Of a stretch of DNA of 43,257 nucleotides, positions 26,151 to 38,200 are shown one piece after another; within the stretch, counting starts at the first letter, position 1, and every line of letters begins with the position of its first letter. The position numbers were made by a program, and so were the translations under genes. The stretch covers positions 1-43,257 of IMG/VR virus record IMGVR_UViG_3300021197_000784; one strand, given 5' to 3'. This DNA is from a virus. A model generated the notes under the pieces. The model saw only the letters and a program-made list of their open reading frames with translations, was not told the DNA's origin and made no database searches.

Positions 26151-26570
26151 ATGCCATTAATACAATTACAATTTCCAAATCCATTAAACACGTCGGTTCA
26201 AGAAGGTGATGTAGCTTACTTTACAAACCCTGTTGATGTTGGAACGCCACAAGGTTGGCCAGCAACAGTGACTCCACACAAAACAGCAGAACAACAGGGT
26301 ATTTTAAAAATAGGTGTTATCACGTTTATCACTCCTTGGGATGGAACTATGAGTATCATTACATGTGATATGGATCAGGTTCTATACAACGCATACTTTG
26401 CTCAAATTCGTATAACAGATCCTAAAAGTTTTATAATGTTTAGTAAAGACAACAAAGTAAACCTTAGTAGTATATTGGGTTATTATGCTAGTGTAACGTT
26501 TAAAAACGATTCTAAAGAAAAAGCAGAGTTGTTTAATATTGGCGCTAGCGTTTTTGAAAGTAGTAAATAA
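26151..26570 (+). CDS. 139-aa virion-region protein, unknown
   Basis: This beta-rich protein starts MPLIQLQFPNPLNTSVQEGD and includes DVAYFTNP, KIGVITFITPWDGTMSIITCDM and ILGYYASVTFKNDSKEKAEL near the C terminus. The segment LGYYASVTFKNDS is also familiar from small hypothetical proteins in marine phage tail regions. No membrane or catalytic motif. It starts four bases after the previous gene, supporting co-translation with the tail genes. A structural or assembly role is inferred from position only. Confidence 0.6.
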   Translation: MPLIQLQFPNPLNTSVQEGDVAYFTNPVDVGTPQGWPATVTPHKTAEQQGILKIGVITFITPWDGTMSIITCDMDQVLYNAYFAQIRITDPKSFIMFSKDNKVNLSSILGYYASVTFKNDSKEKAELFNIGASVFESSK

Positions 26571-26614
26571 ATAGCGTAAACTGTGACTATATTAGATATA
26601 AATTAAATTAAATT

Positions 26615-27106
26615 ATGTCTAAAGAAATAGATAAAAGAAAGAGTAACGAAGTTTCCGTTAATTCCAGGGAAAAGATATTAGAATTTGAAAGAACTTTAAT
26701 AAGCGCTGCTGACGGGGTTAATATAGAAGGCGATGGTAAACACGTTATGACAGAAAGTAAAATAGCTCCAATAAAACATACTTTTGCTGATGGTGTTTAT
26801 ATCAGACAGATGGATATGGCAAAGGGAACTGTTGTTGTAGGAGCAATACATAAGCATTTACATGTCTGGTTTCTATTGGCTGGTGATGTTACAATTGCTA
26901 CTGAAGACGCAACAGAAGATTATGTAGCTCCATGTTATGTGTTATCAACACCTGGGGCAAAAAGAGTTATACTTGCAAATGAGGATTCAATATTTGTAAA
27001 TGTACACAAAAACCCTTCTAACACTCAAGATATTGACGAGTTAGAAAAAGAAATAGTAGCTTTGAGCTACGAAGAATATAAAGAATATACTAATAAAAAG
27101 AAATAG
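26615..27106 (+). CDS. cupin-fold protein
   Basis: This 163-aa protein has a charged N-terminal helix (1-28) followed by a single cupin barrel. The first cupin motif is HKHLHVWFLLAGDVTI, with H79, H81 and H83 as candidate metal ligands. The second is AKRVILANEDSIFVNVHKNP with H131. A helical tail (about 138-163) follows. Metal-binding cupins can be small-molecule enzymes or sugar-binding proteins, but stand-alone cupins also occur among phage tail and ejection genes with unknown roles. It stands between tail and internal-protein genes, after a 44-base leader with an attaaattaaatt run. Confidence 0.7.
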   Translation: MSKEIDKRKSNEVSVNSREKILEFERTLISAADGVNIEGDGKHVMTESKIAPIKHTFADGVYIRQMDMAKGTVVVGAIHKHLHVWFLLAGDVTIATEDATEDYVAPCYVLSTPGAKRVILANEDSIFVNVHKNPSNTQDIDELEKEIVALSYEEYKEYTNKKK

Positions 27107-27109
27107 ATT

Positions 27110-27898
27110 ATGAGTTTTATGATAACCGCCATTGTTGGGGTTGGGATCGCCGCTACAGCTGCAACCGCTAAACTTGGTATGTCTTTAGCTGGACGTAAAA
27201 AGAGAATAGAAGAGCAAAAGAAAGCTAAAGAAGAGATGGAAAAACGTATGAAAGATTACGAAAATCTAGACACTAGTAATCTTAATGCTGGAGTAGAAAA
27301 TCAATTTGAAAATCTAGAGAACACATACGAAGATCTTACCGTTAACCAACAACAAGCTCAATTCGAAGCTCAACAAGGAGCTCAACAAAGGGCGAATATA
27401 ATGGGTCAAATGAAGGGTGCCGCCGGCGGATCTGGTATCGCTGCTTTAGCGCAAACGATGGCAAACCAAGGTCAACTAGCAACTCAAAGAGCTAGCGCGA
27501 GTATTGGAATGCAAGAAGGTAGAATAAATCAATTAAGAGCTGGCGAGGCTAGTAGATTACAACTACAAGAAAGAAGAGGTGAGCAGTATGCTGAGAGTCT
27601 AAGATTATCAGGTGCTGAAACAGCTAGAGGATTAGATTGGAGTAAAACTGGAACTTTACTCGGTATGTCTCAACAAAGAGTTGGTGCAGCTAATAAAGCT
27701 AGAGCAGATGCTAAAGCACAACAAATGCAAGCGGTTGGCGATATTGGAGAATCTGGAATGCAGTTAGCAAAATTAGGCGCAGGCCAAATGGGTGGTGGTG
27801 GAGGTGGAATGTCATATAGGCAAGATTATGATCCTGATTTTGACACTTCTGGCACAGGTACATTAGCGGATGGCACGCAATACACAGTAAGTGGTTAA
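27110..27898 (+). CDS. internal virion (ejection-type) protein, 262 aa
   Basis: A short hydrophobic N-terminal segment (about 4-26, Gly/Ala-rich) is followed by a charged coil (KKRIEEQKKAKEEMEKRMKD) and a long Ala/Gln/Gly-rich helical body (QQQAQFEAQQGAQQRANIMG, MANQGQLATQRASASIGMQE, RLQLQERRGEQYAESLRLSG) with a Gly-rich tail. This composition is that of T7 gp14-like internal core proteins, which are packed in the head and ejected to form a channel through the envelope. It starts three bases after the cupin gene and precedes two more internal-type proteins. Assignment is by composition and order, not homology. Confidence 0.65.
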   Translation: MSFMITAIVGVGIAATAATAKLGMSLAGRKKRIEEQKKAKEEMEKRMKDYENLDTSNLNAGVENQFENLENTYEDLTVNQQQAQFEAQQGAQQRANIMGQMKGAAGGSGIAALAQTMANQGQLATQRASASIGMQEGRINQLRAGEASRLQLQERRGEQYAESLRLSGAETARGLDWSKTGTLLGMSQQRVGAANKARADAKAQQMQAVGDIGESGMQLAKLGAGQMGGGGGGMSYRQDYDPDFDTSGTGTLADGTQYTVSG

Positions 27899-27919
27899 TT
27901 CTGTAATTAAAATATAAAT

Positions 27920-29206
27920 ATGGCAAAATATACAAGTGATACAAAATTGATAGAGGGCGCTGCTACAGCATATAAGAACTGGGATAATGTTCCTGGTATG
28001 TATAAAGGTTTAGAAGATTTATCTAAAGCAGGGCGAGACATGACTAAAACCGCTATCGCGGACCAGAAGGCTGAGAAGAAAAAACTAGAAAGCGAAGCTA
28101 AGGCTGCTGAAAAAAAACTAGAAGACGAAGCTAAAGCTGAAAAGAAAAAGCAACAAAAGCAAAATAACGATTGGTATAAGGCAGCTGGGACAACATATGA
28201 AAATGCTGGTTCTTTTATGAAGGATGTTGAATTAAAAGATGTTATAGGCAAGCTAAATGACTTACAACCAAGATGGACTGAAGCTATGGAAAACGGTACC
28301 GCTGAAGAAAAAATGGCTGTTAACGCGGAGTATAACAATATAAAACAAGCGATTGATGACCACAAGGGATTTAGAGAAGACGTTGCCAATGGAGAGTTTG
28401 GTGTGTCTGATGCAATAATGAATTCTGGAGTAGTAGGGGGTAATGACGGGAGGGATCAAGCTTTTTTAACAAGTTTTTTAAAAGAAGATTACAAGATCGA
28501 TGTAAAAGACGGTAAAACTTATTACACTGTTGCTGGTGAGCGTGAGCATGATACTTATGATGAGTATTTTGAAAGCATGCAAGAACAGCGCATGGATAAT
28601 TATATCATAGATGAGGACAAGTGGAATAAAGCGCCGGAAACGTCTTACACAATGTCACAAATCAAGGAGCTAGCTATCATGAAAGATCTAGTTCCTTTTA
28701 ACGCGTATGATGATTTACTCAAGAAGAAAGCTGATCCAGATGGTTTTAAAAAAGACACGATAGTTAGTACTGTTGGTAATATTGTACCGAAAGACTATAA
28801 AAAACTTAGGGCTTTTGTTGCTGACAAGGGTTTTAGTGGTGGTAGAGAAAGTATGGCTGATTTACTACGTAAAGATTCTAAGAATATTAAAAATGAAATT
28901 GAAACGGTACTAAATTTAGAGGAAAAATACGGAAAAACGGTTGATCTAGATGTTTTTGACGATGGGTCTGGCGGTGGAACAAAGGGAGATGGTGTTTTAA
29001 GTGATGATGAATTTGAAAAATTTGTACAAGCTGTAGTCGATCCATATCATAAAATGTGGCAAACAGATGAAGGAGCAGTGGATAAAGAAAAGTGGATGGA
29101 ATACACTAGAAATATTGCTATTGAAAGATTAACAAATGGTATTCAAAATAATAGTTATAGTGAGGGAGGTGGTGGTGACGACGATATTGATAACATTGGC
29201 AATTAA
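27920..29206 (+). CDS. internal virion protein, 428 aa
   Basis: This is a mainly helical soluble protein. Residues about 40-85 form a Lys/Glu/Ala coiled coil (KKLESEAKAAEKKLEDEAKA). The centre has MQEQRMDNYIIDEDKWNKAP and SYTMSQIKELAIMKDLVPFN helices. Residues 344-365 (DVFDDG, then GDGVLSDDEF) look like an EF-hand loop whose first half is separated from its second by a Gly/Ser insert. The C terminus is Gly/Asp-rich. Between the gp14-like gene and the 3378-aa gene it is likely a second ejected protein. Calcium binding is possible but unproven, since canonical positions 1 and 3 are lost if the loop is read continuously. Confidence 0.6.
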   Translation: MAKYTSDTKLIEGAATAYKNWDNVPGMYKGLEDLSKAGRDMTKTAIADQKAEKKKLESEAKAAEKKLEDEAKAEKKKQQKQNNDWYKAAGTTYENAGSFMKDVELKDVIGKLNDLQPRWTEAMENGTAEEKMAVNAEYNNIKQAIDDHKGFREDVANGEFGVSDAIMNSGVVGGNDGRDQAFLTSFLKEDYKIDVKDGKTYYTVAGEREHDTYDEYFESMQEQRMDNYIIDEDKWNKAPETSYTMSQIKELAIMKDLVPFNAYDDLLKKKADPDGFKKDTIVSTVGNIVPKDYKKLRAFVADKGFSGGRESMADLLRKDSKNIKNEIETVLNLEEKYGKTVDLDVFDDGSGGGTKGDGVLSDDEFEKFVQAVVDPYHKMWQTDEGAVDKEKWMEYTRNIAIERLTNGIQNNSYSEGGGGDDDIDNIGN

Positions 29207-29220
29207 TAATAAAATTTAAT

Positions 29221-32200
29221 ATGAGTGAAGTATTTATAGATAATAAATATCAAGGCGGTTACGTTGGAGATTTAGAAACTTTAGCAAATCATTTTCAAGG
29301 TGGAGATATAAACAATCCATTAGATGTAGATGATATTGAAGCTTTAATTTCTTCTCAAAACAATATTGATTTAATAATAGATAATAAAATACCATTAACT
29401 ACCGAGGCTAGAGGCACTTTAGACAAGTTGTTAAAATTCCATGATAAAGATTATATAAATAATTTTAGATCTACCTATTTCACTGAGCAAGAAAATGATA
29501 CGCTTCCAAAACCAACCGTTGAAGAGGTTGCAGAAACTACAGAAGAACCTACTTCAGAACCAAGCTTTAAAGAACAACTATTCAACGCTTTAAAGAGTAA
29601 AAACCTTTATAGTAGTGATTATAACGCTTTCCAAGAGCAATTTTCTACGCCTGAAAATCAACAAGAATTATTTAAAGTACTTAAAAGAAAAAAACTATAC
29701 AGCAAAGACGCTGGTGCTTTTATGAATACATTTTTCCCAATCACAGATGAAACTATCGAAGAAGTAGAAACTACGGAAGAGGTAGAAACGCAGGTTGATC
29801 CTCATATAACCTACGATAAACTTACAAACCTTGATGCTTACGAGAGTACATTTCAATCAGAAGAGGTTTTTGGAGGCTCTTTACTTATAGATAAAGAAAA
29901 AGCTATGGTTAAGAATCTACAAGATCATTACGGAGAAGAATTTTCCTTTACGGTTCAAGATGAGTTTGGTAGAAACGATGTTGTTGTTGCAACAACTGGA
30001 GATTCTAAAACGGCAACGGTGAAGAATGGAAGAAAACATGAAATTGACACTAGCAACAAGATGTACAAAAACAACCCTGAAAAATATCTACAAAGATTTT
30101 ATGGCTGGGTAGAGCAAAGTAAAAAAGACAGTAAGGTGGAAGCGGTAACCAACAGAGAGGTTGACGCTGTGACAGGTGAAATATCTAAAACGGCTGGACT
30201 TGCCCCAACAGAATCAAATGATGAGAAAATAAAATCTCTTGAAAAAGTTATTGAAAATGAAGTTGGTCCTTCTCAAAAGAAAGCCGATGCTGAGGCTGAG
30301 TTAGTTGAATATAAAGAAACTAAAAGAGAAAAGGAATTTGATCAAACAGCTATTAAAGAAAAAGAATTAACTGAACAGTATAACACAGAACTACAACAGA
30401 AACAAGATACTCATTTTGAGTATTTGAAAAACGAGGGCATTAACGAGGATTCTTCTGAGTGGCGTGCTGAGATGGATAAAATCAGAAAACAACATGACAA
30501 AAACTTTGGAAAACGTAGACTCGCTATAGTTAACGATTATCAAGGTACTTATGAGGATAGAAAAACTTCTAAAAAAGAAAAGACTAAGTTTAGTCATCTA
30601 GACAAAAAAACACACACTAAAGAAGAAATATACACAGCAGCTATAGCAAACTTAAAAAAAGATATACCTCGTGGTTATGGTTTAGGTTTTGTTGGTGAAG
30701 AAGGAGAAAACACATTTGATTGGCTACCTTCTGAGGACGAATGGAAGCTATTGGATGGAATGTCTTTTCAAGAAATAGAAGAGTTGGCTGGGGTGCGTTT
30801 AGATGGAGATGATGCGGGTATGGATGCAACTCTTTGGGATTCTAGAAAAAAGAGAGATCAAGTCGACGCTATTAGATTTAAGCTAACTAAGCAAGACGCA
30901 AGAGACGCTTCTAGAAAACTTAAAGTTTTAGAAGATGAAATTAAAGTTATACAACAAGAGAAAGAAGATCTTGATGGAGTAAGAAGTGATTTAGATGCTA
31001 GAGCTGAAGAGTGGAAAACAGGTGGGTTGGTAGACTTAGAAAATCTATCTAAAGAAATTGATGGTTTACCACAACCAACGACACAAGAGGAGTTAGATTA
31101 CTACCAAGACAAGGTTGATCAATATAACATGTTAAGGGAAGAGGGTTTAGCGCTCCAAAGAGATACAGATAATTACAACACATCTTTAGAAGCTTATAAC
31201 AAAAAAACTACAGAGTTTGGTGTGCAGGTTGAAGCCGCTGAAGCGATGAAAAGTGATGCAATTGGTAAGTATGGATTTGAAATTGTAGAAGGCGTATGGA
31301 AAGATAATAGTACAAATTTCAAAAGTATTAAGGACTATGAAAAATGGAGAAAAGAACATAAAATAACACATAGTTTCTTTGATAAAGATGCTTGGGCTGT
31401 CCTAGGGCAAGGCTTAGTTAATACGGCTGCTAAATACTATACTGGCACGTCTTTATGGGCGTTAAATGGTTTGGACGCCGCAACAGGCGGCGCTTTTAGT
31501 ATGGGTGATGAAAGATATACTAGGTTAGACGCTTTAAATAGCATGTATGAAAAATACACTGATTATGATTATTTTGGCAAGGCAACAGCAGAAGACTATG
31601 GAGAAAAAGGAGGTCCTTCAGGTTTTCTTAACAAAGGATCTTTAGCTATAGCCGAAGGGCTGCCATTTATGTTGGCGATAGCCGCTTCATCTGGTAGATC
31701 GGGCTTTAAACCAAACATGTTTACTAGAACTTTAGGTAAAAAACTTTTAGATGTAGAATTTGCAAACAAAATACGAATGGCACAAACCGCTTTTCATATT
31801 ACAGCTATGGATAACACTCTTGAAGGTAAAGCTATGGGGCTTAATGATAAGCAGGCTTGGGCGTATGGTGGTATTGTAGGTACTGTTACCGGTATGACAC
31901 AGATGATAATGCCAGATGCTCAGTTTTTTAAAGGAGGTGTTATTGATAAAGTGCTAAAAGACGGTTTAGGCACAACGTTAAAAGGGTTTACCACAAAAGA
32001 GGGATTAGAGTTTGCTGGTGAAAGATGGGCAACAAACGTGCTTAAGGAGATAGTTGAGGAAGAAGCTGAGATGGTTTTAAGTGATGTAGCTAAAGCCAGT
32101 TTTGGTCTTGGACACTCGTTAGAATCTACAGAATTAAAAAACCACTTAAAACTAATACATGACACTGCTTGGCTGTCAGGCGGTATGGGCGCGGTTGGTG

Positions 32201-35200
32201 CTAAAAAGGATTTTAAAAATATTGAAAAAAGCGTAAATAACCAACTAAAAGGAGATCTTGCAGAACACATGAAGACTATAGATTACATGGCTTCAGAGAT
32301 GACTAAAAAACTTCAAGAAGCTCAGGTAAACGGAGACACAGAGGCTATAGCCGCTTATGAGTTTGAATTAGGCAGATTAAAAGATGCTGCTGAGTACGCT
32401 AATAATTTTAAAGCAGCAATCAATGTTGCTCCTGAAAATGTTACTGATGAAGATTTAACTCTATTAACTGAAAAAATAAGATTAGAAAATTTAAAGAAAA
32501 ACCAAGATCCCGCTTTTCACGCTGCTATTGATCAGCAGTTAGAGAAGATAAACGAGAAGATAGAAAAATCTACCATACAGCAAAAAGCCGCTGAGACAAG
32601 TAAAAAACTACTTGAGAGAACAACTAATAATATAAAAAAATTAGCTGGCGCAAACGGTAGTCAAGTAAAAGAGTTTGGTAGTGGAGACAATCTTGATACT
32701 GGTGGAGAGGGATTCGCCCCTGGTTCACCACCTGCTAAAACAGCTAAAGAAGAGATAGACGATTATATAAGTCTAAAAGACGAAAACGGTGAGTATATTT
32801 TTGATGAGAGTACTAGAGATCAAGTATTAAATAATGATTTTTATGGAACTTACGTTAAAGATAGAAAAGGCAATAAGATTTTATTGGTAAACAAGGATGC
32901 TTCACAAGTTGGTGAGGGTGTTAATGTAGCTGCTCATGAATTCTTACACCAAATGTTAGAAACTACTTTCGCGCAAACAGACGCCAATGGAGATATTATT
33001 AGAGATCAAGATGGTAATATAAAAGTTGATAAAAAGAAAGCTATAGGTATAGGTATGGAGCTTGGTAAGTGGGTGGCTGAGGTACAAGGTCAAGATTTTA
33101 TTAACAGTGAGATGAATAAAAGATTGCAGAGAGCTTATAGTGGCGCTGATGCAAACGTTCAAATGCAAGAAGTATTAACGACATTATCCGATGCTTTAGT
33201 AAGTGGTGATATGGTGTTTGAAGAAACTGCTTTCGAAAAGTTAGGTGGAGCGCTTAGAAGGACTTTCCAGAAAATGGGTATGGATATAAAGTTTAACACT
33301 GGTAAAGACGTATTTAATTTCATAAAAGATTATAATAAAACAGTCTCACAGGGTAAAAAACTTAGTAAAGCTCAGAAAAAAGTAATGACACAAGGCGCTC
33401 AAGTTGGTGGGGCTATTGCAAAAACCATAAGCGGAGAACAAGTAGCGGAAATACAACAGGCTGAGGATTTAAACTATAAAAAACAATTATTATTTGACAA
33501 CGGTATTGATCCGGACTCTGAGCTTGGAAGAACATTTCTTATGTCAAAACCAAGTAACGTTGGTGCTTTGTTAAATAGATTTGACGGGAACAAAAGAAAA
33601 ATGATAAGTGAATCTATATCTAAAACAAAAGACGGTAGAGATGTCATGGATCTTAAAAATAGAAAAGGAGAATACGCTGAAGATAATTTCTTTCAATCTG
33701 AATTTGGACAAGAGATAGCACCAATAACCGAGACTATAGCTAAAAGATTATTCGATCCAATACCAGTTAACTTAAGAAATGGAGTAACGCGAGCTAGATA
33801 TTTAAACGAATTAACCGTGATAGCTTCAAGTTTAGTAGAAAGAGAGTTCGATCCAGCTAAACAAGATATAGACAAGTTTATAAGTAATAGATTAAACCTA
33901 AGAGCTAATAAACTTGCTTCAGATTTAGGTATTGAATCAACAGTTGAAGAGGGAGGTTTAGGTGCAGCAGTAGGGCTTGAGGCGGTTGCTGAGCTAACTA
34001 CTGAGGAGTCTGGTCCAACAGCTATTGATAAGAATAAAATTATATTATCTGACAGGTTAGGGGTTAAAAATAAAGTTGATAAAGCTATTAAAGCAAAGCT
34101 GTCTGGATTAGATATTGAAAACTTAAACTTCAAAACTTTAAAAGATCAAGCTCCAGAGGTTACAGGTGAAATGTTTGGTATATCTCCTAAAAAACTTATC
34201 AGCGGAGCTAATATAACTAAAAAAGAACTACAGTCCGCACAAATGTTTATTAGTAAAAATGCAGATGTGTTAATATCAATGTTACCTGAAGGTGCAACTG
34301 CAAGTGGTACGGCTACTGGAGTACCTAAAACCTTATTAACGCCGTTTTATACTAAAACTGATAGAGCTAAAATGGCTAAAACTGGTACTAAAGCTGGTTT
34401 AGCAGTTCAAGTTAAAAAACCTAATATAAGTAAAGCAGAATTTTTAGAGGTATTTGGTATCGTAGATGGAGTTCCTAATCGTACGGATAGAAATACATCG
34501 GCCAGAGTATTAGCTATAGCTAATCAAACTGGTAAGATAATGACTAATCAAGCTGTAAGACAAGAGCTCTTAAAACAAGGTAAACCGTTACAATCGTTAA
34601 GTCATTTGGCTGATGGTAAGTCCATGATTATGTTTAGCAAAAAATCAGGTCAAAAAAACATGCAGGTTATTGGTAACATGGATAGATCTTTGAGCCAGGA
34701 AGCTAAAGTATTGTTTTGGAACGATATATCGGCTTTTGCTAACGAAAATATTTTAGATAGAAATCTAGAAAGTATTAAAATAGGATTAAGAAATGTTTAC
34801 GAAAATATACCTGAGATTAATAGTAACATTGACGAATTAGCAGCGGCTATTCACGGTACTATTAATAACTTTAAAGATCCTATATTAAAAAACCCAATAA
34901 AATTAGTTGATAAGCTATTGGAGGCTAACAACAGACAATTGTCTAAGGTAAAAGAATTTTTTAACAGTAACATAACAGCTGCAGATCTTTTTAGAGATCC
35001 GCAAAGAGTTAAAAACTTTGTTGCTACTACAAGTGTATTGTCTAACAGGCTTTTTGATCCTAAAAACCCTGGTAAGTCTATAGCTACAATAATATCGATG
35101 AAAGGTCATTTGGCTTCATCAAGCAGAAACTCTTATTTAGATAGAAAACAACCGTTTCCGGGTAATCCAGAATTTTTAAAAGCAACGCTTGGATCTATAC

Positions 35201-38200
35201 CTGGAATTGAGTTTAAAACGAAAAAAAGTAAAGACGGCAAAATATCGTTAGATAAAAATAGTGTTAAGTACAATGGAATACCTGTAAAATTACCAGGTAT
35301 TACATCTGCGCAAAGTAGTAAGAGCGCACTAAGTGATGCTAACAATAGTGTAAAGCTTGATGAGCGAAGTAAAAACGAAGATATAGCTCAAGAGCTTTTA
35401 GATGAAATAACAGATTTTTATGTTGGATTATATAACGATGGTGAGATTGATAATGGAGACTTACAGATGGTTTCCGCGTCATTATTGTCAAACATGGATT
35501 CTGTTTTGGCTAGAGCTGCTAAATTAAAATACGTGTCTGACAATGCTTATGACTTTAAGAATCCTGGTCAGGAGGTAAAATACGAGCACATGCAACCTAG
35601 AGTTGCTGTTCTTTTAAACTTATGGAATGCTAAAATAAACGGAGGTGGCGTTTCTAACATTAAAGACTTTCTTAAAAACTACACTATACAAGTAATACCA
35701 AATACGATGGACAAGGTTATTACAGATTCAAAACTAGGTGAATCCTTATACATAGGCCAAACATTAGAAATGCCTTCATGGATAAGAACTTATAACGAAA
35801 CTACAAAAGAGAACGATAAGGGTAGGTTACGACCCTTGGTGGACGTTTATACTAAAGAGGTTTTAAAACCTTCTGAAGCCATTGTTAAGGGCTTAAGAAT
35901 ATTAAAACCAGATATTAAGAAAAACCAAATGTTTAGTAAGGCCGTTAATATCTCTAGAACAGTCAACCCCGTTAGAGGTATTACTGTTTTAGATTTTGAT
36001 GACACACTAGCCACGACTAAATCTGGTGTTAGAGCAAAAATACCAAATACAGACGGGACACCAAAACCAAAAAGAAAAGTTATATTTTTGGCTGGTGGAG
36101 CTGGCAGTGGTAAAGGTAATGTTATTAGTAAGTTAGGTTTAGAAGATCAAGGATTTAAAGTGGTGAACTCTGACATATCTTTAGAGTGGCTTAAGAAAAA
36201 CAATGGATTACCAGAGAACATGAATGATTTTACTAAAGAACAAAGAAGTAAGTTGGGTTCTTTACAACATCAAGCAAGGGGTATTGCTAAAAGAAAAATG
36301 ACAAAGTATAAAGGCAACGCTGATGGAGTTGTTGTTGATGGAACCGGTGGATCTATTAAGTCAATGGAAAAACTAGTTAACGAGTTTAAGGATAAAGGAT
36401 ACGATGTTAGTATGATGTTTGTTGAAACGTCGTTACCAGTGGCATTACAAAGAAACGCTGCTAGAAAAGAAAGATCTTTATTAGATAAAATTGTTACAAA
36501 AAACCACGAAGCAGTTCAAGGTAACAAAGATGGTTTTAAAACTATGTTTGGTGATAGGTTTATGGAAGTTAATACTGACAATCTAAGCCAACAAGATGCA
36601 ATGCCTACTAAACTTACAGAACAAATGAATGACTTTGTTAGCGGTTACGAGAACAGACGATTAGACGCTGAGGAGTTTGCTAGTGAGGGGGCTGATATAT
36701 TGGATCAAGGTGGAACATTTGATTTTTCAGAGTTTAATAAAGTTGTTGAAGGTCAGACAGCACCATTGTTTGAGAAGGCAATGAAGTTGCAAGGTAAGTT
36801 TGGTAACAAGGATATGTTTGTGTTAACAGCTAGGCCAGCTGAGTCAGCTCCAGCTATATTTGAATTTTTAAAAGCTAATGGTCTAAATATACCTATAGAG
36901 AACATTACTGGCTTAGCTAACTCTACACCTGAATCTAAAGCTCTTTGGATGGCTGATAAAGTTGGTGAAGGTTATAATGATTTTTACTTTGCAGATGATG
37001 CTTTGCAGAATGTACAAGCTGTTCAAAATATTTTAGATCAAATGGATGTTAAATCTAAAGTTCAACAGGCTAAAGTTAAGTTTTCTAAAGGTGCAAGTCA
37101 AACTTTTAACAACATACTAGAATCAACAACTGGTGTTGAATCTATAAAAGAATTTTCTAACGCTCAAGCGAAATTAAGAGGTCAGAAAACTAAATATAAA
37201 TCTATAATACCAGCATCTGCTCAGGATTTTCAAGGGTTGTTATACAACTTCTTAGGTAAGGGTAAAAAAGGAGAAGCAGATATGGCTTTCTTCAAGAAAG
37301 CTTTAATAGATCCGTTTGCTAGAGGTATTAATGAGTTAAACGCATCAAGGCAAGCAGCTGCAAACGATTTTGAAAATCTAAATAAACAATTTCCTGATGT
37401 TAAGAAAAAATTAAACAAAAATATAAAAGATTTAGATTATACTTATGACCAAGCCATGAGAGTTTATCTTTGGAATCAATCTGGGTTTGAAATTCCTGGT
37501 TTGTCAAAAAGAGATTTAGCAGCTTTAACTAGTCTTATAGAAAATAACCCTGAAATGAAGGCTTACGCTGACGCTATAGGTTTAATTTCTAAAAAAGAAG
37601 ATGGTTATTCACAACCTAAAGACTATTGGTTAGCTGAAAGCATTGCTTCTGATTTATTGAGTGATGGTGCAATTGGAGATAAAAGATCTGATTTTCTTGC
37701 TGAATGGAAGCAAAATAAAGACACAATATTCTCTGCTGAAAATCTAAACAAAATAGAAGCTATATATGGCTCTAAGTTTAGAGAGGCTTTGGAAGATATA
37801 TTGTATCGTATGGAAACTGGTAGAAACAGACCAATGGGTGGCGGTAGGTTAGTAAATGGCTTTATGAACTGGACAAATAACTCTGTTGGAGCTATCATGT
37901 TTTTAAACTTACGTTCTGCTACATTACAAACTATATCAGCTGTCAATTATGTTAATTGGACTGACAATAATCCTGCTAAAGCAGCCGCGGCATTTGCTAA
38001 TCAACCACAGTTTTGGAGAGACTTTTCTTATATATTTAACTCTGATTATTTAAAGCAAAGAAGATCTGGTAATCAAAGAGGTGTGAATGAATCAGAGTTA
38101 TCTGAAGCGGTTGCTGGTAGTGACAATAAAGCTAAGGCAGCTATAGCTTGGTTACTTAAAAAAGGATTTACACCAACACAGATAGCGGATAGTTTTGCGA

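Noticed and set aside
33693-34133. Reverse-strand open frame of about 146 codons
   Set aside because: It lies entirely inside the 3378-aa gene, has Ser/Leu-rich shadow composition, and no independent leader or conserved motif.
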